Positions 1 to 10,713 of a stretch of 64,000 bases of DNA are shown piece after piece. Source of the stretch: Cryoendolithus antarcticus (Eukaryota; Ascomycota; Dothideomycetes; Cladosporiales; Cladosporiaceae); contig NAJO01000022.1 of assembly GCA_002077065.1 (NCBI GenBank), positions 186,001-250,000 on the forward strand, given 5' to 3'. Position 1 is the stretch's first letter, and every line of letters begins with the position of its first letter. Under the pieces are notes generated by a model. It was given only the letters and a program-made list of their open reading frames with translations. It ran no database searches and was not told the origin of the DNA. Both the position numbers and the translations under genes were made by a program.

Positions 1-54
1 GATCCGGACATCAACATTCCAATCAAGACCTCTGACCCTGACGGGCATGCTACT

Positions 55-1584
55 ATGCTGAGGCCAAGTCTTGCCGCTCTTGCGAAGAGGACAGTATGGC
101 CGGTCTCACTACGTTCAGTGAAGCCAGTGACTAGCCATCACCGACAATACTCCACGCCATCCGCAGACGAAGACACTCCACCAGTCACGCGTGTGCCTCA
201 CCGATCGAGGGGCAATACTTACAATGCCTCGTCTAAGCCCGTCAAAATCTCAATCGCTGGGCGAGAGCACAGCTTTGCTGGAAGTTATCTCCGTGATCTC
301 TGCAAGTGCGAGAGATGCAGAGATCCCTCTACGCGGCAGAAACTCGAATTGACCACCAGAGTCCGAGGCAGTGTTTCGCCTTCTTCTGTAGATGTCCATG
401 GCGATTCTATTTCGATACTGTGGGACGAGAAGTCCGAGAATGTTGATCGCCATGTCACCGAGCTTCCTCTCGAAACCCTTGCTCGTCTAGCCGGGTTGAG
501 CAGCGATGGCCGTATGCCAGATCTTCCACAGCGCAAACTATGGCTTGATGAGGACTTTCGAAACGAGACGACAGATATCCCTTATGATGCATACATGCAG
601 GACGATAGCACACTGCTGACTGCACTACGGCAATTGCAGACACATGGCCTCGTGTTCCTCACTGAGGTACCAGGTTCGCCAGAGTCCGTCGCCCGGATCG
701 CTGAACGCATTGGACCACTCAAAAACACATTCTACGGTATGACCTGGGACGTACGATCAGTCCCGGCAGCCAAGAACGTAGCCTACACTTCACAAAATCT
801 CGGTTTCCACATGGATCTGCTCTACATGCGACAGCCTCCGCACTTGCAATTCCTACACTGCATCAGATCATCAGCCGAAGGCGGCGCGAGTCTCTTCAGT
901 GACACGTACCGCGCCGTACAGACGCTATACACTCGCCACCCTAGACACGCTCAGACATTGACGGAGGTGAATGTGCCATATCATTATGACCACGCGGATG
1001 CCGAGCCCCTCGGCCACTACTACCAGCACTCCCACCCAGTCATCGCTCTGAAGCCTTTACATTTCACCAAGTCCGGCAACGAGCCAACGACAGCGACCTT
1101 CAGCCATTTGAATCTCTTGAAACGCCAGGCAGGTCAGGGTAATCGAGCTTGGGCTCTTGACCAGCTCAACAACAACTTTGCAGCGTGGGTCGAGTCCGTT
1201 GCCTGGTCTCCCCCTTTTCAAGCCCCATTTGCAGCCCCATCCTTCGCAGGCGTCACCGCAAACCCCGTCACAGCCCTCGAGCAGGGCTTTGCCAGCTGGC
1301 GGAAGGCGGCCATCGCGTTCGACATGACCTTGCACCGCAGGGAAGCCATCCATGAGAGATTGATGAAGCCCGGAGAGTGTGTCTTGTTCGACAACACGAG
1401 GATTGTGCATGCTAGGAAGGCCTTTGTACCTGGTGATGAGGGGAGCGAGAGGTGGCTGAGAGGTGCTTATGTGGATCGAGATCCGTATGAGAGTCGGCTG
1501 AAAGTGCTGCTGAAGAAGGAGATGGAGGAGAAGGGGAGTATGGATGAACTTGGGGCGCCGCATTGGTTGCCTGACGCGGTGTGA
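55..1584 (+). CDS. Gamma-butyrobetaine dioxygenase-like Fe(II)/2-oxoglutarate oxygenase
   Basis: Single exon, 509 aa. Family knowledge: these enzymes hydroxylate gamma-butyrobetaine or trimethyllysine in carnitine synthesis, using Fe(II), 2-oxoglutarate and O2. Seen: an N-terminus rich in Arg/Ser and poor in acids (about residues 1-35), consistent with mitochondrial import; an N-terminal GBBH-type domain with a Cys cluster in LRDLCKCERCRD (about 80-91); then a TauD-like double-stranded beta-helix. Iron ligands are visible as H252-x-D254 in GFHMDLLY and the distal H452 in NTRIVHARK. The ATG at 55 is the first in frame and begins the presequence-like stretch. Length suits the family. I cannot separate gamma-butyrobetaine from trimethyllysine dioxygenase by eye. 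Fungal annotations favour the former for this sequence type. Confidence 0.85.
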   Translation: MLRPSLAALAKRTVWPVSLRSVKPVTSHHRQYSTPSADEDTPPVTRVPHRSRGNTYNASSKPVKISIAGREHSFAGSYLRDLCKCERCRDPSTRQKLELTTRVRGSVSPSSVDVHGDSISILWDEKSENVDRHVTELPLETLARLAGLSSDGRMPDLPQRKLWLDEDFRNETTDIPYDAYMQDDSTLLTALRQLQTHGLVFLTEVPGSPESVARIAERIGPLKNTFYGMTWDVRSVPAAKNVAYTSQNLGFHMDLLYMRQPPHLQFLHCIRSSAEGGASLFSDTYRAVQTLYTRHPRHAQTLTEVNVPYHYDHADAEPLGHYYQHSHPVIALKPLHFTKSGNEPTTATFSHLNLLKRQAGQGNRAWALDQLNNNFAAWVESVAWSPPFQAPFAAPSFAGVTANPVTALEQGFASWRKAAIAFDMTLHRREAIHERLMKPGECVLFDNTRIVHARKAFVPGDEGSERWLRGAYVDRDPYESRLKVLLKKEMEEKGSMDELGAPHWLPDAV

Positions 1585-2739
1585 GGTATGCTAACCCACG
1601 CACACATATGACAGCAGAACTAGACCACGGCAGTAGTCTCATGGGCAGCATCGTTAGCATTTGCGTGTCACGACGCTGCCTATGATGGCCTTGTCATGTT
1701 CTGTAATCCGTCAAGCGACACTGAAGGACCTCGACCCGCAAGAGATCGGTGTCCTCTTGTAGTGGGTGTGTCCCGGCGACTGTCTCGACAAATATAGGTA
1801 GTCTCCAGCAGCTGCGTCTGGCAGCGCTCGGAACGGTCGGCCACATCACGAGCGTGTACCCGCATTATACGACCTGGTCAGAATCACACTTTCATCCGCG
1901 GCCCCAACATGTGGGCACGTCGGAGTCGATACCGCGACTCAATAACCCAGAGTTCGCGTGGCGTGCGGTTGACTGAACTCTCTCGGCAACGGCGTCTGTC
2001 AGTCTTGGCTCAGCCCTGAGCAGAGTAATTTCGTGTAATCCAATTTCCACAATCGCTTCTCCACAATCCGCTACACGAGCTGATCAACGCCTCGCTAGCG
2101 ATCCAGGCCCCATAACAAAGCTATTGTCAGACACGTGTCTGGCGCAAGTATGCGACGAATGCTGTGTTGCCCTGCGAAACTGGGGACTGTAGCGTTGCAC
2201 AGCAGTCTTTTCGACATCGTTAAGGACATGTAGTACAAAGGTACTTTGCAAGCATCATCGATCCGCCTCGGAATATCGGCCGCGGGCTGTACGAGGAGGA
2301 CCTCGAATCCTTCGTCACACTCGCAGATTATCTCCACACTCCTGCGGCTTTGGCAAACGGCCAAGACGGCCTGCGCGTGGCAACTCCTATTTTCGACTGC
2401 ACTTGTGCCTGGGATCTACCGGTCGGTCGACGGCATCTGCAGGAACCCGTCCTAGCGCCCGCTGTACCTGGCAGAGTGACAGGGGAGATGGACAGCTGCG
2501 CACGAATCGGGATCGGGCTTCAACGGATTGAGAAGATTCTGACGCGCTTCCCCTGTGATCTCCCTCGTACTGGCTAGTGACGGACCCCACGAAACGCGAC
2601 GGCGCCATGTCGGTCGCCATCATATTATCGCTGTTCTCTGCTGTAAGGCTTCCTCTCCTCCACCTCTCTCTCACTCTGCGTCTGTCGTTTCACGATTTTC
2701 TAATTTCTTTGCTTCACCCACACTCGTTCAGTCGCAACC
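1585..2739. other. Intergenic region with pyrimidine-rich tannase leader
   Basis: No convincing gene. The last 100 bases before the tannase ATG are pyrimidine rich, a usual fungal promoter/5'UTR feature. GTAAGG at 2643 and TTCAG ending at 2731, with a TCTAAT branch-like site between, could delimit an 89-nt 5'UTR intron. An upstream ATG lies at 2607, out of frame with the main start. Neither the intron nor the upstream ORF is proven. Confidence 0.4.
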
Positions 2740-5700
2740 ATGAGGTTCGACGTGCCACTCGTTACCGTTTCTCTTGCGGCCTCGGTCGCTGCGCATCCTC
2801 ACCACCCATCGCCTTCTGGCTCATGGCCCGCGAGGAACGCGACTAATAATACCGCTTGGGCCTCCTACGCTGAGCAGGAGCACAAGCATGTCGCCGAGCT
2901 CGAGACTGAGCTCGCGGCTTTGAAGAAGCAGCTCGATGAGGCGAGCCACACTTGCGATAACCCGTCTGGCCTCCCCGTAGGCCCAGCTGGGTCTTCGCCA
3001 GCGTCATCCGGCTCGCCTGCTGGATACTCTGGTGCTGCGACCAGCTCCGCTTACCCGACCGCACACGCTGCGCAGACCACATACTTGACCACGACTGTCA
3101 TTAACGGCGTGACCAAGACTGTGACTGTCACCGCCGCCGCCGGTTACTCGACTGCCAACGCTGGCCCAGTAACCTCCAGCGCCGGCGACTCTCCAGCTGG
3201 CTATGGCTCTTCTCCCTCTGACCCAACCACCTACTTGACCACGACCGTCGTCAACGGTGTGACCAAGACGCTTACCGTCACTGTCCCAGTCACTGCATCC
3301 TCGGGACCCACCACTTCGCTCCCGGCGACCCCGGACTACTACGCTCCGGCACCACCAGCGTCATCTTCCAGCGCGTCTGACATCCCGACCTACACTGTCA
3401 TTGTCACACCCGGCCACAGTGCCCCGACCAGCGCCTACAACGCCGGCCCGAAGACTGCGCATACCTGCACTGAGACCTACCTCGGAACTGCCCCGATCCC
3501 TTCGTCTCCTGCACCAGTCCCATCAAGCTACATTTCGTCGTCGATCCCTTCGTACGTCGTGCCCAGCAGCACTGGCTCGGCACCGGTTTACGGCAACGGT
3601 ACTTACTCCACTGGCGCTGCTGGTCCCACTGGCTACCCAACGGGTGCCTACGGTACGGGCGCCAGCTCCGCTCCTTACAGCTACGGCACCGGTGTCAGCT
3701 CCAGCTCCGCTTCGGGCATCTACCCCATCAGCTACGGTACTGGGGTCAGCTCCTCGGCAAGCGCCTACGCGACTGGAAGCTCCACCACCAGCTGCACCTC
3801 ATCCGATGGCTGCGTGCCATGGTACATCACAGTCAGCGATGGCACCATCCCTGGCTATGGCAGCCCTACTGGTAGCTACGGCACTGGCGCCAGCTCGGGT
3901 CTCCCAGCCTACTCCACCAGCGGCTCTGCTGTGTACCCCATCAGCTACAGCACTGGCGCTAGCTCTGGCTTCCAGACTTACACTGCCAACTCCACCTCGT
4001 CGTACCCTACCGGTACTGCCCCGACTTACTCTTCGTCTGCGTCGAGCACTGCACCTTCCAGCATCAGGCCTTCCAGCATTGCACCCTCGAGCATTGCGCC
4101 TTCCAGCATCATCCCGAGCACCACTAGCTCCTCGACCTCCAGCGCTCTGCCCACCGCTACTGACTGCGCCACCTTCTGCTCCACGCTCACCAGCTTGAAC
4201 GGCTACGAGGTTACTCCTCTGACCTGCACCAAGTTGAAGGCTGGTGTCCTCGTCAACACCCCAGTGGGCCAGTCCAAGGTCGGCTGCGCTGCCTCGTTCA
4301 CCCCAGCCATCGATGTCTGCCAGGTCACCCTCAACGTGAAGACTAGCGGCACCGGTCAGGTCTACCAGGAGGTCTGGCTGCCCACTGGCAACGCCACCTT
4401 CCCCAGCCAATGGAACGGTCGCACCATGTCCACCGACAACGGTGGCCTCAACGGCTGCATTCACTACGTCGACATGCAATACGTCTCCAGCATGGGCTTC
4501 GCCGCCATTGGTGACAACGCTGGCCACAACGGTAGCTCCTTCGACGGCACGTGGACCATGGGTAACAACGAGGCCATCATTGACTGGTCTTACCGTGCGC
4601 GTCACGCTTCCATCGACATTGGCAAGCAGGTCGTAAAGAAGTTCTACAGCAAGGCTTCTGAGTACTCGTACTACATCGGCTGCTCCACTGGTGGTGCCCA
4701 GGGTCTCAAGTCTGCTCAGAACTACCCCAACGACTTCGACGGTATTATTGCTGGTGCTTCCGCTGCTGACTTCAACCACCTCCAGTCGTGGTCTGCTCAC
4801 TTCCGTCTCATCACTGGCACTGCTGGCAACGACACCTTCTTGACTCTTCCCCAGTGGGGCATTGTCCAGGCGGAGATCATCAAGCAGTGTGACGAGCCCA
4901 TCGACGGTGTAGCCGACGGCATTCTTGAGGACCCTCTCGAGTGCAACTTCGACAGCACCGCCATCCCAGTATGCAGCGCCACTGTCACCGCTAACTGCTT
5001 GACCGCCACTCAGCTCGAGACCGTCGATGCCGTCTACAAGCCCCTCTACGACACCGAGGGCAAGCTCCTCTACCCCGGTCTGCTCCACGGCTCCGAGTAC
5101 GATGCCTTCAAGCTCGGTCTCCTCTCCGGCAGCGTCCAGGGTATCGCTCAGGACTTCTTCCGCGGCGGCGTCTACAACAGCTCCAGCTTCGACATCACCA
5201 AGCTCGGCCAGCAGAACTACGCGGACATCAGCGCTCTTGATGCCCTGCACGGCTACCCCTCGGCTTTCAGCGGCGATCTGTCCGCTTTCAGCGCCTCCGG
5301 CAACAAGCTGATGATGTACCACGGCATGGCTGACCCCATGACCTCCGGCTCCAACTCCCAGCGCTACTACCAGAAGGTCGCTAAGACCATGGGTACGACC
5401 CCCGCTGCCATGGACGACTACCTCCGTCTGTTCCGCATTTCCGGCATGGCCCACTGCGGCGTTGGCGGCATCTCCGGAGCCGGTGCCTGGATGTTCGGCC
5501 AGAGCGGCGCCTCCTCCGCTGCGCCAAACAACATTGTCGCTAACCTTGTCGACTGGGTTGAGGCTGGCAAGGCCCCCGAGACGCTTTTGGGCACGAAGTT
5601 CTGGTACGATACGCCTTCTCTGGGTATTGAGTTCCAGCGCCCGCACTGCAAGTACCCGCTCAGGACTACCTACAAGGGTGGTGACTCGACCAAGGCGGAG

Positions 5701-5839
5701 AGCTGGGGTTGCGAGCAGATCCAGAACTGGGACACTTGCGAGGGTACTACTTGCAGCTTTGATGGTGAGCCTTGATCGTGTTGCACCCTTTACTCAATGA
5801 CCGTAAATACTGATACCCATCTCAGGCACCTTCACCTAG
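2740..5839 (+). CDS. Secreted tannase/feruloyl esterase with mucin-like N-terminal extension
   Basis: Family knowledge: tannase/feruloyl esterase family (Pfam tannase), secreted hydrolysis of gallate or ferulate esters in plant material. Proposed exons 2740-5764 and 5826-5839 (1012 aa, ending DGTFT). Without the last intron it reads 1011 aa ending DGEP. Order: signal peptide (1-18, cleaved after AAA-like residues); short heptad-like helix about 35-65; Ser/Thr/Pro/Gly-rich low-complexity region about 70-460 with two near-identical TTYLTTTVxNGVTKT modules (113-131 and 163-181), GTG-SS-YPISY repeats and APSSI repeats; then the esterase domain. The catalytic CS-D-HC set is visible: C648-S649 in GCSTGGAQG, D865 in GMADPMTSG, H905-C906 in GMAHCGVG. 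Usual family proteins are about 520-580 aa, so the extension roughly doubles the length. Substrate (tannin or feruloyl ester) cannot be decided. Confidence 0.9.
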
Positions 5840-6696
5840 ACTCCTGTCTAGTCAGCATCACGCAAGATCCGCAGGCCAAATACATCGGCAATTTTGAATG
5901 AGACATGGCCATATATCATGCTGCTCTTCGCGCGTTGCTACAATTTTCATTTCTGTCACTCCGGTGGATCGAAAACGCTGTATGCCAGCCGGTTAGACGA
6001 GTTCCTTTGTCACGGATTATCTCCCGTACTTGCACAGGCGTAAGACGGAGAGTGTGTAGATAAGAGGTACATATGTGGTAATCAGTGGTCACTTGCCTCC
6101 TGGTACCTGAGCCATTCACTCCGTACATCGAATTGACTTTAGCACTGTCCGGTTGTATATGCTCGTCTAATCCTGCCGTGTATTTGCCTCGAAGGCTTGA
6201 GCAAGTTCAGCCGTATCACCGAACATCAGATGGGAGAGGCCATCAGATGTTGTCCTTGACCCTGGAGACCTAATAAATCAACACGATTCGACGTGATGCT
6301 GACATTCTTCCTTACCACACAAGAACGCAGCACAGCATGATGCATGTGGCAAGTCGTACGCGAGTATTGGCCAATGACCTGCGTATCGCATGCCAAGGTG
6401 GTGGCTTCGTAAAAGAGGCCGCCATCATGCATGTGGACGTGGCTGGCGAGGCTGAGCGAAGGCCCTCGTGATGTGCTCGCCTGCTATCTTCCTCTCGACA
6501 ATCGATAATCTGCTGTGTGACGCAAAGCTGCAGTCACAACGATTCAAGAGACTTGCTTCAAAACTCGGAGCTCTCTGGTAGCGCCGGAAGCGGTTGGACC
6601 ATAAGACATTTCAGCAGGTCTCTGCTATTGCGCCAGATCAGCAGCGCGGCATCGCGAGTACCAACAAAGCAGCTCGACTCTTCGTCGAGTGCCACA
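5840..6696. other. Intergenic, no gene seen
   Basis: Holds the tannase 3' region and the promoter of the next gene. An AATAAA hexamer occurs at 6272-6277, but it is over 400 nt past the tannase stop. Open frames here are short and lack family resemblance. An in-frame extension of the next gene back to 6517 reads as low-quality sequence and was not accepted. Confidence 0.4.
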
Positions 6697-7941
6697 ATGC
6701 CCAGTATGGTATTCAAGTGCACACTGTTCCTGCTGCTCTGCTGCGTCCACGGAGCTCGGGGATTCGTGTCCCACTCGCCAAATTGCACTATCCCGGAGCC
6801 TGGCACGAATTATGTCGCTGCGGGAAATGTGCGCAGCACGCTGGACATCCTCTGGACTTCTCTGGCGACAATCATCGCCTGTACCTACTCGGTCCTTCAT
6901 TTGAATGTGCCGCTGCAGCGTGATGGCCGCGATCCAGGCTGGAGAGGTGACCTGGCCTGGGGTTGGGGTGGGCTGCGGAAGAAGATGAAGTATTGTATCA
7001 TTACAATATTCGCCCCGGAATACTACCTGGTGGGAGCCCTCGTAGAGTACCGTTCTGCGCGATTTCTGCGGCGCAAACTCTCAAACTTGGGGCCGGATAT
7101 ACACGGAGGTCGTGGGTGGTCACTGCGTGAATGCTTCTATATCACTATGGGCGGCTACGCGATCTCGCAGCGCGGAGACTCCGAACATCGTGGAATAGTG
7201 CATCTCTGGCCGGAAAGCTTCATCCACTTGCTTAAACAAGATCCTGCAAATGTTCTGCCACAGCTACTGACCAACGAGGAGATCGCAGACCGCAGTAAGA
7301 GTGACATGTTCACGAAGACCGTCATCCTCGTACAAGTCTGCTACTTCTGCATCACGCTCTTTACACGATGGGCGAAACGAATCCCTGTCACGCCTTTGGA
7401 GGTCGCGACTATAGCTTATACGACATGCTCGATCTTCACGTATGGCCTATTCCTGTACAAGCCCCAGGGTGCGACAGTTGTAAAGATGGTGGCCCACTAC
7501 GACACCAAGCTCCCAGAACCCCTTTCGCTGGTGCTAGGGGCCGAGCTGACCACAAATCGCACCTCGATCCTGCAACCAATCTCGAACAACGACAGCGATC
7601 ATATCCCCAAATTGAGCACAGTTCCGATACTCGCACTCACAAGCGCGCTCTTCGGCGCGGTCCACCTCGCAGCCTGGGATTCGACCTTTCCGTCCACCAT
7701 CGAACGATGGATATGGCGTGTGGCCGCGATGATTTCCATGGTAGCTTTGATACCACTCTGGCCGCTCAGCTTCCTCCCTGACTCTGGAGCATTTGTTGTT
7801 TCTCTCATGCTCTTTGGGCCAATCTGCATTTACGCACTGGCCAGGCTGGTGCTCATCGTCGAAATGTTCCGCTCACTCGCATATCTGCCGCCGGAGGCCT
7901 TCATTGCTACTTGGACCACAAATGTGCCGCACTTCGGCTGA
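6697..7941 (+). CDS. Fungal multi-pass membrane protein of unknown function
   Basis: 414 aa from the ATG at 6697. That start has a good context (CACAATGCC) and opens directly into a hydrophobic signal-like stretch, FKCTLFLLLCCVHGARG. The frame stays open upstream to 6517 but the extra 60 residues look non-coding. Seen: a conserved fungal block NVRSTLDILWTSLATIIACT at about residues 43-62, a charged loop with GWRGDLAWGWGGLRKK, and roughly six further hydrophobic segments towards the C-terminus, ending near PPEAFIATWTTNVPHFG. From memory, this layout recurs in uncharacterised ascomycete integral membrane proteins. No catalytic motif or transport signature is recognisable, so no function is assigned. 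Confidence 0.7.
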   Translation: MPSMVFKCTLFLLLCCVHGARGFVSHSPNCTIPEPGTNYVAAGNVRSTLDILWTSLATIIACTYSVLHLNVPLQRDGRDPGWRGDLAWGWGGLRKKMKYCIITIFAPEYYLVGALVEYRSARFLRRKLSNLGPDIHGGRGWSLRECFYITMGGYAISQRGDSEHRGIVHLWPESFIHLLKQDPANVLPQLLTNEEIADRSKSDMFTKTVILVQVCYFCITLFTRWAKRIPVTPLEVATIAYTTCSIFTYGLFLYKPQGATVVKMVAHYDTKLPEPLSLVLGAELTTNRTSILQPISNNDSDHIPKLSTVPILALTSALFGAVHLAAWDSTFPSTIERWIWRVAAMISMVALIPLWPLSFLPDSGAFVVSLMLFGPICIYALARLVLIVEMFRSLAYLPPEAFIATWTTNVPHFG

Positions 7942-8219
7942 ACGATAGCGCTATGCATGCTCGCCACGACAGCATACAGTTCTTATCGAGCAGCTACGGT
8001 CTGCTGCTCAATGCCAGCATCTTTCAAGCCGCGAAACAAGCCTCCCCAGTGCGGTCGAGACGACAGCCATATTCAGCAAATTTCGAAAGATGCGGCGGAG
8101 GAGCTGAACAGAGACTCTTCACAACCGTGCGCTTCACGTCAGCACCGCTATGGCTTCTCTGAACGAGGCACATGGAGATCGTGCTACGGCACCATCAGAG
8201 TGTTACATCAGAGTATAAT

Positions 8220-10325
8220 CTACCACCACCACCTCCCCATCTCCGCACAACTCTCCCTCCACTCCCTCATCCAAGCCTTCACGAACTCCACCTCCTGCTC
8301 CTGCGCCTCCCTCACCGGAGCAGGCGGCAAATCCGCCGTAGTCTCGTTCGGCCACAACCCGTTCTCATCCCAATGATGCACCCCGCCCTCAATCAAGATG
8401 AATGGCTCGCTAGTCGTGCTCACCCTGTCTTTCGCACCCTGCGCAAAGGCGTGCGGCGTAGCAGGTTTCCAAGGATCTTGTTCACCGTCTACAAGAGCTA
8501 GTCGAGGGTAGGAGATATCGTAGCCCCCGTACTGGTTGATCCTGTCGGTGTCTGGGGGAGTGGTGCGGTTGAAGGCGTAATGACAAACAAGGCTAGTGTA
8601 CTCGAGCGTTATCGTTCGGGAGATCAAAGGATCTTGGTCTGCGGGAACGCCGGAGCCGGTTTGGAGGTATCCCCATTCAGTACAATACTGATACGCCCAG
8701 CTTCGCCATGTTTGCGAAGCCCAAGACGTGCCTTGATACTGCGTCGGGTCGCGAGTTGTGAAACACTCGTCTTGCGTATAGTTCAAATGTGTGCAGCGGG
8801 AGACTTGAGTGAGGTTTATGTAGCCAATGTAGTTTAGTAGCTGCGCTGTCAAGTCATGCGTTGGAGTAAAGTTGCCTGCAGTGAGGAGGTCTTCGGCTGA
8901 TGAACGTAGATATGCTGTGCCGGGGTAGAGAAGGGTGGTGCTAGTGAGGTTATCGCAGAAGCGATAGAATGACGGGGAGCTGAGTGAAGGGTCCCAATTG
9001 AGGGATTGCCAGCCACTGATACCGGAACTGAGGATGTTCGCGAAGTCGTCGTTGTGAGTGACGTTCGGCAGACCGAAGGCTGATTTTAAGGAGTGAGTAA
9101 GCGATGGATCGTTCTTGCCGATGAGGATGTTGTCGACCATGCGCGTAAAGGTCTTTTGTGCGGTGCTACAAGCGGCTGGCATGTATTCTGCGATTGGAGA
9201 GTAGTACTCCCAGTAGTCGTAAATTGCCTTGGTCACGCCGGAGGAGGAGATCGTACCCCAGAAAATGTCCGGGTAGAGAACGCGGAGGAAGGCGTTGAAG
9301 GCGCCTGCGTAGCTGCCACCGTAGCCGATGTAGGCTGTTGTATTGCTGCTCAAATCACCATAGCATTCCTGAATGATCGTCAGTTGCGTGTCGTCGTTGA
9401 CGATTGATCACACTTACGAGACCTGGGAACTTAATGTGTTGGGCAAAGTATGCCTCGTCGGCGAGTGCTTGTGCAGTAGTCAAGAACCGGAGGTTCTCCG
9501 TGGAGAGATCCGGCGTAGGCATAGAGGTGCCATAGTATCTGCCATGTGTCAGATTATGCACATCCGCTCGCACCTAAGTCTGCTTCTCGAGATGTCTGGT
9601 AAGTCGGAGATGCTCGTATAGATGCGGCTGCAACAGCGAGATGACGAGCCACAGCCTCCTGGAGAGATGAGACCCCGTTGAGGGACCAGGATGAAGTCGC
9701 ACTTCTTCCCAGGGCCGAAGCCTGACCACTCCGTTGTCGTGGATGCATGGGTAAGAGCACAGGAGCGCTACCGCTCACCCGCAGAGACAGCGCTACTTCG
9801 GACTATGCTGCGTGGAAGCAGACGTCCTCGACAACACCATTATCAGGGAAATCACTTACCTATGCTCAATGACAACACCAATGCCATGAGTCGCTACCGC
9901 AAGCTGGTGTAGGATGCCCTTTTGCAAGAACGACAATCGACCTTCGCCACTCGTCTCGCCACTCTGCAACACGATCACAGGCCCGCCACGCCGGTAGTAA
10001 GTCGCGTCAAACCAATATCGCAGATCGAAGGTCGCGTTGCTATGAGGTTCGTAGAGAGTGTCATTGTGGAAGTGGTCAACCGGGACAGAGAGATTATGAG
10101 CCGGGAAGAGCAGGGCTGGGTCGGTATCGTCGCGTTTGGTCAATGGCGACGATGTGGACTGTGAAGGAGATGTGAGTCAATTGTGTCAAGTGATGAGTTA
10201 CAGAGTGATCACCCTACCTCATCGAGCAACGCTCGAATCGTTTGACCTCCACTGCCGACGCTCAGTCGAAGCGCATGAGCCCATGAGACGGTCAGCGCTA
10301 TGCTGAGGATAGCTTTGAGGAGCAT
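8220..10325 (-). CDS. Secreted serine carboxypeptidase, peptidase family S28
   Basis: Four exons reconstructed on the minus strand: 10218-10325, 9860-10158, 9418-9538, 8220-9368 (558 aa). Introns are 59, 321 and 49 nt; phases fit and the joins restore conserved text ([21 protein letters not shown] and FPGL|ECYGDLS). Family knowledge: S28 enzymes (lysosomal Pro-X carboxypeptidase/DPP7 relatives, secreted in fungi) cleave proline-containing peptides. Seen: signal peptide [18 protein letters not shown]; substrate region [20 protein letters not shown]; nucleophile S195 in GYGGSYAG; D474 in VDGEQDPW; H507/H508 in GGVHHWDEN; many N-x-S/T glycosylation sites. The start is chosen because exon 1 supplies the signal peptide. 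The 321-nt second intron is several times longer than most introns here but has a good donor (GTAAGTG) and a CTGAC branch. Confidence 0.9.
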
Positions 10326-10713
10326 GCCGCTGTATGGGTAGCGATGAAGCAGCAAACAAGCGCAGGAATGAGAGGCGAAGTGAGTGAAGAAGGATCAAGT
10401 GATGCACCAGGGCTGAAGCTATCTACTCGGAGCAGCTTGTCATGCTGTGACTATCATACTCCACTCGTGGAGTTCATGACGAAGCAATCAATCGTGTCTC
10501 ACGGCGGTAGTGTGCAGTAGTCTCAGAAGATCTCCCTTGGACTCCGATATTGAGTAACCGCATTAGGCAGTTGAGGTCTCGCGAGGAGTATCTTGTAAAG
10601 TGCCAGCATCCTTGAGCTTCACTTCGACATCACACGCGATCTCATTGCGAGCGCGACTGTGCATGACGGAGTAGCACAATTCGCACGGCAATGGAACTGC
10701 GACCCCCTTGAAA
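10326..10713. promoter_or_regulatory. Divergent promoter between S28 peptidase and SEC10
   Basis: 388 bp between two divergent starts, so it must hold both promoters. No specific transcription-factor site stands out. An ATG at 10691 lies just upstream of and out of frame with the SEC10 start. Confidence 0.5.

Noticed and set aside
3799..5646. 615-codon open frame on the minus strand opposite the tannase domain
   Set aside because: It mirrors the strong codon bias of the sense gene, and its Val/Gly/Ala-rich translation has no family resemblance. The sense strand has an intact catalytic triad.
6517..6696. 60-codon N-terminal extension of the multi-pass membrane protein
   Set aside because: The extension reads as random sequence, and the ATG at 6697 has better context and starts directly with a signal-like hydrophobic segment.
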